From: Pseudomonas entomophila
GTDB taxonomy: Bacteria; Pseudomonadota; Gammaproteobacteria; Pseudomonadales; Pseudomonadaceae
NCBI RefSeq assembly: GCF_018417595.1
Contig: NZ_CP070982.1
Span: 5,259,001 to 5,323,000 of the forward strand
Reading direction: 5' to 3'
Length of the DNA: 64,000 nt
Below, piece by piece: positions 48,490-58,511 of this stretch; positions within the stretch are counted from its first letter, which is position 1; every line of letters starts with the position of its first letter. Under the pieces are notes generated by a model. The model saw nothing but the letters and a program-made list of their open reading frames with translations, searched no databases and was not told where the DNA came from. Made by a program: the position numbers and the translations under genes.

Positions 48490-49791
48490 TTATTGCAAAG
48501 TGTGTTGCTCGACAAACACTTGCGGCTCCATGCCTTCGCGGCTGACCAGGCGATTCAACTCGATCCTGGGCAGTCGCACGCTCAGCAGGCTGCGCCCTTC
48601 TTCATCATGCTCTTCACTCTGCACAGCGCCCAAGGCAAAGAATTGCGCGCGCAGGCGGGCAAATCGTTGCTCCAGGCACAGGGTTCCGACATACAGGTCG
48701 TCCCCCAGCAACTCGGCAATCGCCTGGCCAACCAACTCCAGGCCACGTCCATCACGTGCCGATACCCAGACTCGCTGCGGCTTGCCATCGGCATCGCGCT
48801 GGATCTGCGGCTCGACATCTTCAAGCAGGTCGAGTTTGTTATAGACCTCGAGGATCGGCAAGCTCTCGGCCCCGATCTCGCCCAGCACCGCCAGTACCTG
48901 CTCGATCTGCTCCATACGATCAGGCTCATGGGCATCGATCACATGCAGCAGCAGGTCGGAGTTGCTCGACTCTTCGAGCGTAGCCCGAAATGCCTCGACC
49001 AGCTTGTGCGGCAGGTGGCGGATGAAGCCCACGGTGTCGGCCAGCACGATCGGCCCCAGGTCGGCCAGCTCAAGCCGGCGCAGGGTGGGGTCGAGGGTGG
49101 CGAACAACTGGTCCGCGGCATAGACCTCGGACTGGGTCAGGGCATTGAACAGGGTCGATTTGCCGGCGTTGGTGTAGCCCACCAGCGACACCGACGGGAT
49201 GTCCGCGCGCTTGCGCCCGCGACGGGCCTGTTCACGCTGGCTGCGTACCTTCTCAAGGCGTGCCTTGATCTGGCGCAGGCGCACCCGCAGCAGGCGGCGG
49301 TCGGTTTCGAGCTGGGTTTCACCCGGGCCGCGCAGGCCGATACCACCCTTCTGGCGTTCAAGGTGGGTCCAGCCGCGCACCAGCCGCGTGCTCATGTGCT
49401 CGAGCTGGGCCAGTTCGACCTGCAGCTTGCCTTCGTGAGTGCGCGCCCGCTGGGCGAAGATGTCGAGAATCAGCCCGGTGCGGTCCAGCACGCGACACTC
49501 GAAGACGCGTTCGAGGTTGCGTTCCTGGCTGGGCGTGAGGGTGTGATTGAAAATCACCAGGTCGGCTTCGGCGGACTTGACCAGGTCGCGCAACTCCTCG
49601 ACCTTGCCGCTGCCGATCAGAAACTTGGCGGTGGGCTGATGCCGCGCCACTGTTACCAGCGAAACGATATCGGCGCCGGCCGACAGCGCCAGCTCCTGAA
49701 ACTCCTGCGGGTCTTCGCGCGCCTCAGGGTTCTGACCTTCCAAGTGAACGAGCAGCGCTCGCTCACCACCACCGTGGCGCTCAAAGAACAA
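48490..49791 (-). CDS. hflX: Ribosome-associated GTPase HflX
   Basis: 433-residue GTPase that splits stalled or heat-damaged 70S ribosomes. The N-terminal HflX domain ends in the helical linker (RLLRVRLRQIKARLEKVRSQ) and GERETQLETDRR-like region (here GPGETQLETDRR). The G domain has G1 GYTNAGKST, G3 DTVGFIRHLP and G4 NKLD. It is 18 bp after hfq and co-transcribed. Confidence 0.95.
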   Translation of the reverse strand: MFFERHGGGERALLVHLEGQNPEAREDPQEFQELALSAGADIVSLVTVARHQPTAKFLIGSGKVEELRDLVKSAEADLVIFNHTLTPSQERNLERVFECRVLDRTGLILDIFAQRARTHEGKLQVELAQLEHMSTRLVRGWTHLERQKGGIGLRGPGETQLETDRRLLRVRLRQIKARLEKVRSQREQARRGRKRADIPSVSLVGYTNAGKSTLFNALTQSEVYAADQLFATLDPTLRRLELADLGPIVLADTVGFIRHLPHKLVEAFRATLEESSNSDLLLHVIDAHEPDRMEQIEQVLAVLGEIGAESLPILEVYNKLDLLEDVEPQIQRDADGKPQRVWVSARDGRGLELVGQAIAELLGDDLYVGTLCLEQRFARLRAQFFALGAVQSEEHDEEGRSLLSVRLPRIELNRLVSREGMEPQVFVEQHTLQ

Positions 49792-49809
49792 TGCAGGCTC
49801 CTACTTTTT

Positions 49810-50070
49810 TCAAGCGTTGCCTGGCTCGCTGTCGCCGTGCTCGGCATCGGACGGGCTTGGCAGACGAACCGGACGGGCAGGTACGACGGTCGAAATGGCG
49901 TGCTTGTAGACCATCTGGCTGACGGTGTTCTTCAGCAGCACGACGAACTGGTCGAAAGATTCAATCTGACCCTGCAGCTTGATCCCGTTGACCAGATAGA
50001 TCGAAACCGGGACTTTTTCTTTTCTCAAGGTGTTCAAGTAAGGGTCTTGTAGCGAATGCCCTTTTGACAT
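49810..50070 (-). CDS. hfq: RNA chaperone Hfq
   Basis: 86-residue Sm-like hexameric RNA chaperone. [20 protein letters not shown] is followed by Sm1 ([20 protein letters not shown]) and Sm2 (VYKHAIST). A short C-terminal tail ends [13 protein letters not shown], shorter than in E. coli as usual for Pseudomonas. The ATG at 50070 has AGGAG upstream. Confidence 0.98.
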   Translation of the reverse strand: MSKGHSLQDPYLNTLRKEKVPVSIYLVNGIKLQGQIESFDQFVVLLKNTVSQMVYKHAISTVVPARPVRLPSPSDAEHGDSEPGNA

Positions 50071-50163
50071 ATGCCGCACTCCTGTAAGGATCAATAGTAG
50101 AAAAACAAGAAATTCGATGATTCATGCCGCCTTTCGTAAGAATAGACGGCTATAAGCAGGGAC

Positions 50164-51135
50164 TCAGCTCAATATGGAGACGGCCCCAAGGTATTTCAAG
50201 GTGCGGGACAGATTGTCGCAGGCCAGGCTATCCAGCCAGTGCACGCCATCCCAGCCGCGCAACCAGGTGAACTGCCGCTTGGCCAGCTGGCGGGTGGCAA
50301 TGATACCGCGTTCTTGCATCTCATTCTCAGTCAACTGACCGTCGAGATAGTCCCAGACCTGTCGGTAACCCACTGCTCGTATAGACGGCAGCCCCGCGTG
50401 CAAGTCACTTCTGGCTCGCAGCGATCGGACCTCGTCGACGAAGCCCTGTTCCAGCATCTGCGAAAATCGTAGCGCAATTCGCTGATGCAAAATGTGACGA
50501 TCTGTAGGAGCAATCGCCAAACTCGCGACAGTATAGGGCAAATGCCCGCTCGCGCCTGCGTCTGCGCCGCGACTTTCCGCGAATTGACGCTGGCGGTGGG
50601 CGGTCATGCTCTCGCCACTCACCCGGTATACCTCAAGCGCGCGAATCAGGCGCTGCGGGTCATTCGGGTGGATACGCGCAGCCGATTCCGGGTCAACTTC
50701 AGCCAGCTGCCTATGCAGTTCGGCCAAGCCCAGCATACTTGCCTGCGCCTCGAGTTCGGCGCGCACTGCGGCGTCGGCCGGCGGCATGTCAGCCAGGCCA
50801 TCGACCAATGCCTTGTAATAAAGCATGGTGCCGCCCACCAGCAGCGGGATCTTGCCGCGCGCGGTGATCTCGGCCATGGCTTCGAGGGCGTCGGTGCAGA
50901 ACTGCTTGGCCGAATAGCTCTCGACCGGATCGAGGATGTCGATCAGCCGATGCGGGTAGGCGGCCAGGATCTCTTTCGAGGGCTTGGCGGTGCCGATGTC
51001 CATGCCGCGATAGACCAGCGCCGAATCGACGCTGATCAGTTCGCACGGCAACACCTTGGTCAATTCGATGGCCAGGTCGGTCTTGCCGGCCGCGGTCGGC
51101 CCCATGAGAAATATCGCCGGGGGTTTGCCACTCAT
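50164..51135 (-). CDS. miaA: tRNA dimethylallyltransferase
   Basis: 323 residues. It transfers a dimethylallyl group to A37 of tRNAs reading UNN codons. The P-loop [14 protein letters not shown] is near residue 12, [19 protein letters not shown] follows, then [19 protein letters not shown] and [15 protein letters not shown]. It starts 1 bp after the mutL stop. Confidence 0.97.
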   Translation of the reverse strand: MSGKPPAIFLMGPTAAGKTDLAIELTKVLPCELISVDSALVYRGMDIGTAKPSKEILAAYPHRLIDILDPVESYSAKQFCTDALEAMAEITARGKIPLLVGGTMLYYKALVDGLADMPPADAAVRAELEAQASMLGLAELHRQLAEVDPESAARIHPNDPQRLIRALEVYRVSGESMTAHRQRQFAESRGADAGASGHLPYTVASLAIAPTDRHILHQRIALRFSQMLEQGFVDEVRSLRARSDLHAGLPSIRAVGYRQVWDYLDGQLTENEMQERGIIATRQLAKRQFTWLRGWDGVHWLDSLACDNLSRTLKYLGAVSILS

Positions 51136-51136
51136 T

Positions 51137-53035
51137 TCATCGCCCCCGCAGGAACAGCTTGTCCAAGTCGTCCAGGCCCATCTGGGTCCAGGTCGGCCGG
51201 CCGTGGTTGCATTGGCCGCTGCGCTCGGTGTTTTCCATGTCGCGCAGCAGCGCGTTCATTTCCGGGATGGCCAGGCGCCGGTTGGCGCGCACGGCGCCGT
51301 GGCAGGCCATGGTCCCGAGTAGTTCGTTCAGGTGCGCCTGGATGCGGTCGCTGGTGCCGTACTCCATGAGGTCGGCCAGCACGTCCTGCACCAGGCGGTT
51401 GGCCTCGGCTTGCTTGAGCAGTGCCGGAATCTGGCGAATCGCCACGGTTTCCGGGCCCAGGCGCTGCAGTTCGAAGCCCAGGCGCTGGAACCACTGGGCG
51501 TGCTCCTCGGCGCAGTCCGCCTCGCGCTGGCTCAGCGCCAATGACTCAGGCACCAGCAGTGGTTGGCCGCTCAGCCCCTCGCTGGCCATGGCCACCTTGA
51601 GGCGCTCGTACATGATCCGTTCGTGAGCGGCATGCATGTCCACCAGCACCAGGCCGACGGCGTTCTCGGCGAGGATGTAGATGCCCTTGAGCTGGGCCAG
51701 GGCGTAGCCCAGCGGCGGAATATCGCCTTGGCTCTCTGGCAAGGAAGCAGGCGCGGCGCCGTCCAGCGGCGCGTAGAACTCGCGGTACACCGCCTGGGTC
51801 TCGGCGACCGGCAGCGCCTGCGATGGACGCGGCGTGTATTGATACTGGTAACCCGATCCAGCGCCACTGCCCGCAGCGAACGACGGGCGCGGCTCGGCCT
51901 GCGCCTGCTCGAGCACAGGCGAAGCCAGGCGCATTTCACCCTGTGGACCGAACTCGCCAACCTGCTGCCCGCTGGGGCGGACGATCTCGCTGGCAGCGGC
52001 AGGCGCCGCCAGCTGGTCTTCCGGGCGCACGTCGGCCAAGGCGCGGTGCAAGGTGCCATAGAGGAAGTCATGGACCATCCGCCCTTCGCGGAAGCGCACT
52101 TCGTGCTTGGTCGGGTGCACGTTGACATCGACGCCGGTCGGGTCGCATTCGAGGAACAGCACGAAGGTCGGGTGCCGGCCGTTGAACAGCACGTCGCGGT
52201 ATGCCTGGCGCACCGCGTGGGCCACCAGCTTGTCGCGCACGGCGCGGCCGTTGACGAAGAAGTACTGCAGGTCGGCCTGGCTGCGCGAGAAGGTCGGCAG
52301 GCCAACCCAGCCCCACAGGCGCAGGCCATTGCGCTCGACATCGATCGGCAGCGCCTGCTCGAGGAAGCCCGGCCCGCAGATGGTCCCAACGCGCCGGGCG
52401 CGAGCCATCTCGTCGGTAGCTTCGTGCAGGCTGAAGATGGTCTTGCCGTTATGGCGCAGGTGGAAGCCCACGTCGAAGCGCGCCAGCGCCAGGCGCCGGA
52501 TCACTTCCTGCAGGTGATCGAATTCGGTCTTCTCGGCCTTGAGGAACTTGCGCCGGGCCGGCGTGTTGAAGAACAGGTCGCGCACTTCGACAGAGGTGCC
52601 GACCGGGTGCGCGGCTGGCTGCACGCGTGGGGTCATGTCACGGCCTTCGGTTTCCACCTGCCAGGCTTCGCTGGCGTCGGCGGTGCGCGAAGTCAGGGTG
52701 AGCCGTGCCACCGAGCTGATCGAGGCCAGGGCTTCACCACGAAAGCCCAGGCTGAGCACGCCTTCGAGGTCTTCCAGCTCGCGGATCTTGCTGGTGGCGT
52801 GGCGCGCCAGTGCCAGCGGCAGGTCGTCCGGCGCGATACCGCCGCCGTTGTCACGCACGCGCAGCAGCTTCACACCGCCCTGCTCGACTTCGACCTCGAT
52901 ACGCCGGGCGCCGGAGTCCAGGCTGTTTTCCAGCAGCTCCTTGGCCACCGAAGCCGGGCGCTCGACCACCTCGCCGGCGGCGATCTGGTTGGCCAGCCGC
53001 GGGCTGAGCAGCTGGATACGCGAACCGCCGCTCAT
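51137..53035 (-). CDS. mutL: DNA mismatch repair protein MutL
   Basis: 632 residues. The N-terminal GHKL ATPase has [26 protein letters not shown] and [12 protein letters not shown] variable linker (about 340-440) leads to the C-terminal dimerisation domain with [12 protein letters not shown], close to the DQHA(X)2E(X)4E endonuclease motif of non-enterobacterial MutL. The stop is next to miaA; the start overlaps the amiB stop by 4 bp. Confidence 0.97.
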   Translation of the reverse strand: MSGGSRIQLLSPRLANQIAAGEVVERPASVAKELLENSLDSGARRIEVEVEQGGVKLLRVRDNGGGIAPDDLPLALARHATSKIRELEDLEGVLSLGFRGEALASISSVARLTLTSRTADASEAWQVETEGRDMTPRVQPAAHPVGTSVEVRDLFFNTPARRKFLKAEKTEFDHLQEVIRRLALARFDVGFHLRHNGKTIFSLHEATDEMARARRVGTICGPGFLEQALPIDVERNGLRLWGWVGLPTFSRSQADLQYFFVNGRAVRDKLVAHAVRQAYRDVLFNGRHPTFVLFLECDPTGVDVNVHPTKHEVRFREGRMVHDFLYGTLHRALADVRPEDQLAAPAAASEIVRPSGQQVGEFGPQGEMRLASPVLEQAQAEPRPSFAAGSGAGSGYQYQYTPRPSQALPVAETQAVYREFYAPLDGAAPASLPESQGDIPPLGYALAQLKGIYILAENAVGLVLVDMHAAHERIMYERLKVAMASEGLSGQPLLVPESLALSQREADCAEEHAQWFQRLGFELQRLGPETVAIRQIPALLKQAEANRLVQDVLADLMEYGTSDRIQAHLNELLGTMACHGAVRANRRLAIPEMNALLRDMENTERSGQCNHGRPTWTQMGLDDLDKLFLRGR

Positions 53036-54462
53036 TGCTGGGACGCCAGGGTGGTGGCCGGGATGTCGAGGTGCTGGCCGACCTTCAGCTCGTCAGTCTT
53101 CAGGTTGTTGCTGCTGCGCAGGGCCGTGACGCTGACCTGGTAGCGCACGGCGATCATCGCCAGCGTCTCGCCCGGGCGCACGGTGTGATCACGCGGCCCC
53201 TGGGCGATCTTGCCACTGTCGCGCAGCCAGGCAATGTAGGTGCCTGGTGGCGGGTTCTGCTGGAAGAACTGGCGCACACCGGTGTGAATCGAACGCGCCA
53301 ACGCCTGCTGGTGGCTCTTGGTTGCCAGCTTGGAAGCTTCGTTGGCGTTGGAGATGAATCCGGTTTCAACGAGGATCGACGGAATGTCAGGCGACTTCAG
53401 CACCATGAATCCGGCCTGCTCCACCCGCTGCTTGTGCAGCGGCGTCACCCGGCCCATGTTGCCCAGCACTTTCTGCCCGACATTGAGGCTGGAGCTGAGG
53501 GTGGCAGTCATCGACAGGTCGAGCAGCACGCCGGCAAGCATGCGGTCCTTGTCGTCGAGGCTGACGTTGCCGGCACCGCCGATCAGGTCGGAACGGTTTT
53601 CCGTGTCGGCCAACCAGCGCGCGGTTTCGGAGGTCGCGCCACGATCGGACAGAGCGAATACCGAGGCACCGAAAGCGGCCGTGGACGGCGCGGCGTCGGC
53701 ATGGATCGAGACGAACAGGTCGGCGCCCTTCTTGCGAGCGATCTCGGTGCGCTTGCGCAGTGGGATGAAGTAGTCGCCGGTGCGGGTCAGCTCGGCGCGG
53801 TAGCCCTTCTCGGTGTTGATCTGGCGCTGCAGCTCCCGGGCGATTTCCAGCACGATGTCTTTCTCGTGCTGGCCACGCGAGCCCGAGGCACCCGGGTCTT
53901 CACCACCGTGGCCGGCGTCGATGGCGACGACGATGTCACGCTTGCCAGCGGGGGCCGGCGGCAGCTTGATGGCCGGCTGCGCCGGCGTCACCGGCACCGC
54001 GGGCGTGGTAGCCGGCGGCTGCGGCGCGGGCGGCGGCGTAGGGTTACTGGCGGCGATGGCGTCGGCTTCCTGGTCGTACAGGTCGACCACCAGGCGGTTG
54101 CCGTACTGGGCGTTGGGTGCCAGGACGAAGCTTTTCGGTGAAACGGCCTTTTTCAGGTCGACCACCACGCGCAGGTCGGTAGGTGTGCGCTGGGCCGAAC
54201 GCACGCTGGTGATCGGCGTGTTCGAAGTGGAAACGTTCAGCGGCGCGCCCAATGTGGCGCCATTGATGTCGATCACCAGGCGATCGGGTGCGGTCAGGGT
54301 GAAGACGCTGTGCTGCACAGGCCCGGACAGGTCGAAGACCAGCCGCGTGTTGTCCGGAGCGCGCCACAGGCGCATGCTCTTGACTTGAGTGACGGCCAGC
54401 GCGTCGACGGCCACCGCGGTCAGCAGCAGCCCAACGACGGCGACCAGTGCGCGTATGCGCAT
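53032..54462 (-). CDS. amiB: N-acetylmuramoyl-L-alanine amidase (AmiB-type)
   Basis: 476-residue periplasmic cell-wall amidase. Signal peptide ([23 protein letters not shown]), an AMIN septum-targeting domain (about 28-130), a Pro-rich linker ([20 protein letters not shown]) and the Amidase_3 zinc domain ([35 protein letters not shown]). The end is a LysM peptidoglycan-binding repeat ([20 protein letters not shown]). ATG at 54462 is preferred over a GTG at 54474. Confidence 0.95.
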   Translation of the reverse strand: MRIRALVAVVGLLLTAVAVDALAVTQVKSMRLWRAPDNTRLVFDLSGPVQHSVFTLTAPDRLVIDINGATLGAPLNVSTSNTPITSVRSAQRTPTDLRVVVDLKKAVSPKSFVLAPNAQYGNRLVVDLYDQEADAIAASNPTPPPAPQPPATTPAVPVTPAQPAIKLPPAPAGKRDIVVAIDAGHGGEDPGASGSRGQHEKDIVLEIARELQRQINTEKGYRAELTRTGDYFIPLRKRTEIARKKGADLFVSIHADAAPSTAAFGASVFALSDRGATSETARWLADTENRSDLIGGAGNVSLDDKDRMLAGVLLDLSMTATLSSSLNVGQKVLGNMGRVTPLHKQRVEQAGFMVLKSPDIPSILVETGFISNANEASKLATKSHQQALARSIHTGVRQFFQQNPPPGTYIAWLRDSGKIAQGPRDHTVRPGETLAMIAVRYQVSVTALRSSNNLKTDELKVGQHLDIPATTLASQQ

Positions 54463-54474
54463 ACCTTTCCCCAC

Positions 54475-54948
54475 TTACTGTTTGAATGCTTCGGCCAGAA
54501 CGGCACACCAGGATTCGCCGCGAGCCCCCTGCGGCGACAGGTTCAGCGAACGTCCGCCCGCTTGCGGGCTTATGGTAATGGTCAGGTCGGGCTTTGGCAA
54601 AACGCCCGCGCCTTTATCGGGCCACTCGAACAGGCACAGCGGATCGCCCTCGAAATAGTCACGGATGCCCATGAACTCGAGCTCTTCCGGGTCGACCAGG
54701 CGGTACAGGTCGAAGTGGAAGGCGCGAATGTCGCCGATTTCATAGGGTTCTACGACAGTAAAGGTCGGACTTTTCACCGGCCCGGTGTGACCAAGGCCAC
54801 GAATCAGACCACGGGAAAGCGTGGTCTTGCCCGCGCCAAGATTGCCCTCGAGAAAGATCACGCCATGACCGCCGGTCACTTCAGCCAGCTTCGCGCCAAA
54901 CGCGACGGTGGCCGGCTCGTCGGCCAGAAACAGGGTTAAACCTGACAC
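54475..54948 (-). CDS. tsaE: tRNA threonylcarbamoyladenosine biosynthesis ATPase TsaE
   Basis: 157 residues. P-loop GNLGAGKTTLSRGL, then GPVKSPTFTVVEPYEI and FHFDLYRLVDPEELEFMGIR, LCLFEWPDKG. It is the ATPase partner in t6A37 synthesis. Its start overlaps the end of nnrD by 13 bp, and amiB begins just after it. Confidence 0.96.
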   Translation of the reverse strand: MSGLTLFLADEPATVAFGAKLAEVTGGHGVIFLEGNLGAGKTTLSRGLIRGLGHTGPVKSPTFTVVEPYEIGDIRAFHFDLYRLVDPEELEFMGIRDYFEGDPLCLFEWPDKGAGVLPKPDLTITISPQAGGRSLNLSPQGARGESWCAVLAEAFKQ

Positions 54949-55787
54949 GCTGAATGCTCCTCCAATAACGCTCTAATGACCGGGACCAGATCGCTGGCCG
55001 CCAGCCCTCTACCTTTTACTCCCAGGCGCTCGCCGGCACAGGCGTGCAGCCATACCCCCAGGCATGCGGCCTGCCACGCATCCAGCCCTTGGGCCAGCAA
55101 CGCCGCCAAGACGCCGGTCAGCACATCGCCCAGGCCTGCTCCAGCCATGGCAGGATGCCCACGCCCGCACAGCGCCAGTTGTCCGGCAGGGTCGGCCACC
55201 AGCGTGCCGGCGCCCTTGAGCACGCAGACGCTGGCATGGCGGCGCGCCAGCTTGCGCGCCGCCCCGGGCCGATCAGCCTGCACGGCCTCGGTGGATATGC
55301 CCAGCAGGCGTGCCGCCTCACCCGGATGCGGCGTCAGGATGCTGCCGCTGGGCAAAGCCAGTGGCGCACCCGCCAGCAGGTTGAGCGCATCGGCGTCCCA
55401 GACCTGCGGCACGTGCACATGACTCACCGCCGACAACAGGCTGCGCCCCCAGGATGCTTGTCCCAGGCCTGGGCCGACCACCAGGACCGAGGCTCTTGCG
55501 AGCGGGCCCATCAATTCATTGGCCGAGGTCACGCCCAGCCACATGACTTCCGGCAGGCGGGCCAGTCCGGCACCGACATGTTCGGGGCGGGTGGCCACGC
55601 TGACCAGGCCGGCACCACAACGCAGCGCCGCCTCGCTGCTGAGCATCACCGCGCCACCGGTGCCCAGGTCACCGCCCACCACCAGCACATGGCCAAAATC
55701 GCTCTTGTGGGCGTCGGCGGCGCGTGGCGGCAACCTGGCCAAGGTCAGGCTGCTGAGCGGCATTGTGGGGTGTTTGGTCTGAGGCAT
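54936..55787 (-). CDS. nnrD: ADP-dependent NAD(P)H-hydrate dehydratase
   Basis: 283-residue ribokinase-like enzyme that repairs hydrated NAD(P)H. Motifs GHVLVVGGDLGTGGAVMLSS, WDADALNLLAG, LTPHPGEAARLLG, VCVLKGAGTLVADP and GAGLGDVLTGVLAALLAQGL. Only the dehydratase half is present; the NnrE epimerase domain fused to it in E. coli is missing here. The ATG at 55787 is chosen by family length. Divergent from queG. Confidence 0.92.
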   Translation of the reverse strand: MPQTKHPTMPLSSLTLARLPPRAADAHKSDFGHVLVVGGDLGTGGAVMLSSEAALRCGAGLVSVATRPEHVGAGLARLPEVMWLGVTSANELMGPLARASVLVVGPGLGQASWGRSLLSAVSHVHVPQVWDADALNLLAGAPLALPSGSILTPHPGEAARLLGISTEAVQADRPGAARKLARRHASVCVLKGAGTLVADPAGQLALCGRGHPAMAGAGLGDVLTGVLAALLAQGLDAWQAACLGVWLHACAGERLGVKGRGLAASDLVPVIRALLEEHSACQV

Positions 55788-55852
55788 GGGGTCAAAGGCT
55801 CCGATGTCTGGCAGAATTATACGCACCTGTGCCTGTAATGCCTTATCCATCC

Positions 55853-56917
55853 ATGCCTGCCAATACTCCAGACATCGCCACACTGGCCCAATCGATCAAG
55901 GATTGGGGCCTCGAACTCGGTTTTGCCCATGTCGGCATCGCCGGGGTCGACCTTGGCGAGCACGAACAACACCTGCAGCGTTGGCTCGCTGCGGGCTACA
56001 ACGGTGAAATGGAGTACATGGGCGACCATGGCCACAAGCGCTCGCGCCCGGCCGAGCTGATCCCCGGGACCTTGCGGGTGATCTCGCTGCGCATGGACTA
56101 CCTGCCCGGCGACACGCAGATGGCCAAGCGCCTGGCGGAGCCGGAAAAGGCTTATATCTCGCGCTACGCCCTGGGCCGCGACTACCACAAGCTGGTGCGC
56201 AAGCGCGTGCAGCACTTCGCCGACCGTATCCAGGAAGCCATCGGCCCGTTCGGCTACCGCGCCTTCGTCGACAGTGCCCCGGTGCTGGAGAAGGCCCTGG
56301 CGCAAGAGGCCGGCCTGGGCTGGATCGGCAAGAACACCTTGCTGCTCAACCGCAAGGCCGGCAGCTACTTCTTCCTCGCCGAACTGTTCGTCGACCTGCC
56401 GCTGCCGATCGATGGCATACAGGGGAGCGATCATTGCGGGCGCTGCCAGGCGTGCCTGGATATCTGCCCGACCCAGGCCTTCGTCGGGCCCTACCAGCTC
56501 GACGCGCGGCGCTGCATCTCGTACCTGACCATCGAGTTGCGCCATGCCATCCCGGTCGAACTGCGGCCGCTGATCGGCAACCGGGTGTTCGGTTGCGACG
56601 ACTGCCAGATCGTCTGCCCGTGGAACCGCTTTGCCAAGACCACGACCGAGGATGACTTCATGCCGCGGCGTGGCCTGGACAACATCGAGCTGGCCGAGCT
56701 GTTCCTGTGGGACGAGCCGCGCTTCCTCGCCCGCACCGAAGGTTCGCCGTTGCGGCGGGCGGGGTATGAGCGGTTCCTGCGCAACCTGGCGGTGGGGTTG
56801 GGCAATGCGCCGTCAACCATTCCGGTGCTGGAGGCGCTGAATGCGCGGCGGGATGATCCTTCTGATCTGGTGCGTGAGCATGTGGAGTGGGCGCTGGCGC
56901 GACACGGCGCGCTCTGA
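55853..56917 (+). CDS. queG: Epoxyqueuosine reductase QueG
   Basis: 354-residue cobalamin-dependent enzyme making queuosine from epoxyqueuosine in tRNA. Motifs include GYNGEMEYMGDH, RYALGRDYHKLVRKR, AGLGWIGKNTLLLN, two 4Fe-4S sets (CGRCQACLDICPTQAF and CDDCQIVCPWNRF) and C-terminal HEAT-like helices. The start at 55853 (MPANTPDIATLAQSI) is family-like; an ATG at 55838 is possible. Neither has a good ribosome site. Confidence 0.95.
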   Translation: MPANTPDIATLAQSIKDWGLELGFAHVGIAGVDLGEHEQHLQRWLAAGYNGEMEYMGDHGHKRSRPAELIPGTLRVISLRMDYLPGDTQMAKRLAEPEKAYISRYALGRDYHKLVRKRVQHFADRIQEAIGPFGYRAFVDSAPVLEKALAQEAGLGWIGKNTLLLNRKAGSYFFLAELFVDLPLPIDGIQGSDHCGRCQACLDICPTQAFVGPYQLDARRCISYLTIELRHAIPVELRPLIGNRVFGCDDCQIVCPWNRFAKTTTEDDFMPRRGLDNIELAELFLWDEPRFLARTEGSPLRRAGYERFLRNLAVGLGNAPSTIPVLEALNARRDDPSDLVREHVEWALARHGAL

Positions 56918-56924
56918 CCATCTC

Positions 56925-56972
56925 GCTCTGCTTCTGCTTCTGCTTCTGCTTCTGCTTCTGCTTCTGCTTCTG
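56925..56972. repeat. Hexanucleotide tract (CTTCTG)n
   Basis: Seven exact CTTCTG copies (56931-56972) plus one variant copy (GCTCTG) before them, starting 8 bp after the queG stop. Confidence 0.93.
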
Positions 56973-57040
56973 CGATCGAATGATTAACCAACAAGCAAGC
57001 TAGCGACAGCTACGCCCGTCCAGGCGCCGCCCGTAACTTC

Positions 57041-57652
57041 GCGACTTCAGGAGGCTGAGCGCAGGCGTCTGGAGGGCCAGGTGCGCAGCACCCTTCGGCG
57101 TAGCCGAAGGCGCGAGATGTAGACTTGCGCAGCAAGTCGTAGGCCGCGCGGGCCTGGAAGGCGCCGGAGCGAAGGGACCCGGAGCGTAGCGGAGGGCCGT
57201 ATGAATGGAGCGCAGCGTTTTTTGGTTACTTTTTGTCGCGTTTGACAAAAAGTGACCCGCCGTAAGGGCGGAAAGGTGACTTCGAGTCGCTATAGCAAAT
57301 GGATATACATATAGCTGTAGAGACCTACTTAGCTTTGACTTTGACTTTGACTTTGACTTTGACTTTGACTTCCAGAGTATTGGTCTGAAGTCTGCGAGCA
57401 TATCCATTGACGATAGAGACGCGGACTCACCTTTTCGCCTTTACGGCGACCTTCTTTTGCTCGCGGGCAAAAGAAGGCAAAAACCGCTGGCTCCGTTCAT
57501 ACGGCCCCTGCGCTTCGCTCCGGGGTCCCCTCACTCCGGCCTTGCTCCCGCGTGGACGCACTGAAGGGCCATCCATGGCCCATCAGTGCTCGACGGGCAT
57601 CCATGCCCGTCGCCCCGCTACGCAAGTCCTACGTTCGGCCTCCTGAAGTCGC
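57041..57652. repeat. Large imperfect inverted repeat element
   Basis: Ends GCGACTTCAGGAGGC (57041-57055) and GCCTCCTGAAGTCGC (57638-57652) are perfect complements. Inner arms near 57172-57217 and 57479-57530 (GACCCGGAGCG..GGGCCGTATGAA) are also complementary with mismatches. Each inner arm leads into a hairpin: GGTTACTTTTTGTC / GACAAAAAGTGACC and CCTTCTTTTGC / GCAAAAGAAGG. Confidence 0.75.
57334..57369. repeat. Hexanucleotide tract (TTTGAC)6
   Basis: Six exact copies in the centre of the large inverted-repeat element, between its two hairpins. Confidence 0.93.
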
Positions 57653-57690
57653 ATTTGGCGGTGCCTGAACTATTGCGCACTTAGAAGCAA

Positions 57691-57714
57691 GATCAAGATC
57701 AAGATCAAGATCAA
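57691..57714. repeat. Hexanucleotide tract (GATCAA)4
   Basis: Four exact copies, beginning 39 bp after the right end of the inverted-repeat element. Confidence 0.92.
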
Positions 57715-57739
57715 GATATATGAGCTAGTTATGTGGTGG

Positions 57740-57768
57740 CAGCTTCGCTGGCAAGCCGGCTCCTACAG
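57740..57768. repeat. Degenerate single REP unit
   Basis: GCAGCTTCGCTGGCAAGCCG..CTCCTACAG; core GCTGGCAAGCCGGC. It lies 40 bp after the UPF0126 stop (minus-strand gene). Confidence 0.6.
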
Positions 57769-57807
57769 ATTTAGCAATAGGCCGATAGCATACGACCCCA
57801 ACGTGAA

Positions 57808-58419
57808 TCAATGCTGATCGTTGTAGTGGAACTTGGGCATTTCCCAGTGAAACCTGATCGCCAGTAGCCGCACCAGGAACCCACCGAACAAGGTCAGCAA
57901 CATCGCCTGCTCCGCCGGCACCTTGAAATACACGCACCCCAGATAGAACCACGCCGCGGCGAACGACACGCTGGCATACAGCTCACGCCGGAACACCAGC
58001 GGAATGTCGTTGCAGAAGATATCCCGCAGGATCCCGCCGAACACCCCGGTGATCACCCCGCTGATCGAAGCGACCAGGAACCCCTGCCCCATCTCCAGCG
58101 CGGTCATGCAGCCGATCAACGTGAAAGCCACCAACCCCAGCGCATCGAGCACCAGGAACAGCGAGCGCAAGTGGCGCATCAACGGGGCGATGAAGATGGT
58201 CAGCAACGCCGCGAAACTGGTCAGCACCAGGTACTCCGGGTGTTTCACCCAGGTCAGCGGATAGTGCCCGAGCAGTACGTCACGCACCGAGCCACCACCC
58301 AGCGCGGTGACACAGGCGATCAGCACCACGCCGAACCAGTCCATGCCTCGGCGGCCGGCGGACAGGGCGCCGGTCATGGCTTCGGCGGTGATGGCGACGA
58401 GGTAGAGCATCAGCAACAT
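57808..58419 (-). CDS. UPF0126/TRIC family cation channel protein
   Basis: 203-residue membrane protein with seven hydrophobic helices arranged as an inverted duplication: TALGGGSVRDVLLGHYPLTW in the first half and GVFGGILRDIFCNDIPLVFR in the second carry the paired glycine-rich kinked helices. Bacterial members are trimeric monovalent-cation channels related to eukaryotic TRIC. The ATG at 58419 is the first; an in-frame ATG 9 bp later is possible. Confidence 0.87.
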   Translation of the reverse strand: MLLMLYLVAITAEAMTGALSAGRRGMDWFGVVLIACVTALGGGSVRDVLLGHYPLTWVKHPEYLVLTSFAALLTIFIAPLMRHLRSLFLVLDALGLVAFTLIGCMTALEMGQGFLVASISGVITGVFGGILRDIFCNDIPLVFRRELYASVSFAAAWFYLGCVYFKVPAEQAMLLTLFGGFLVRLLAIRFHWEMPKFHYNDQH

Positions 58420-58511
58420 GGTGCAGGTCCGTGCGGGAAAGGCGCGCAGTCTAACCAGTCAGGCGGGGCACCAAAAGGGGGCGCGCCGACGATCGCCGGC
58501 GCACGGCAGGC

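Larger units (their letters stand above)
56918..57739. other. Composite non-coding repeat region
   Basis: No protein gene is supported in these ~820 bp. It holds three hexanucleotide tracts (56925-56972, 57334-57369, 57691-57714), a 612-bp segment with inverted ends (57041-57652), two strong internal hairpins (57223-57256 and 57449-57476) and small palindromes (57566-57607). Reading frames through the tracts (Ala-Glu or Ser-Lys repeats) are artefacts of the hexamers. Confidence 0.7.

Noticed and set aside
56491..56994. 167-codon minus frame with Ala-Glu repeats
   Set aside because: Starts in the (CTTCTG)n tract and continues antisense to queG.
57000..57407. 135-codon minus frame with Ser-Lys repeats
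   Set aside because: The Ser-Lys run is simply (TTTGAC)n translated; the remainder covers non-coding repeat arms.
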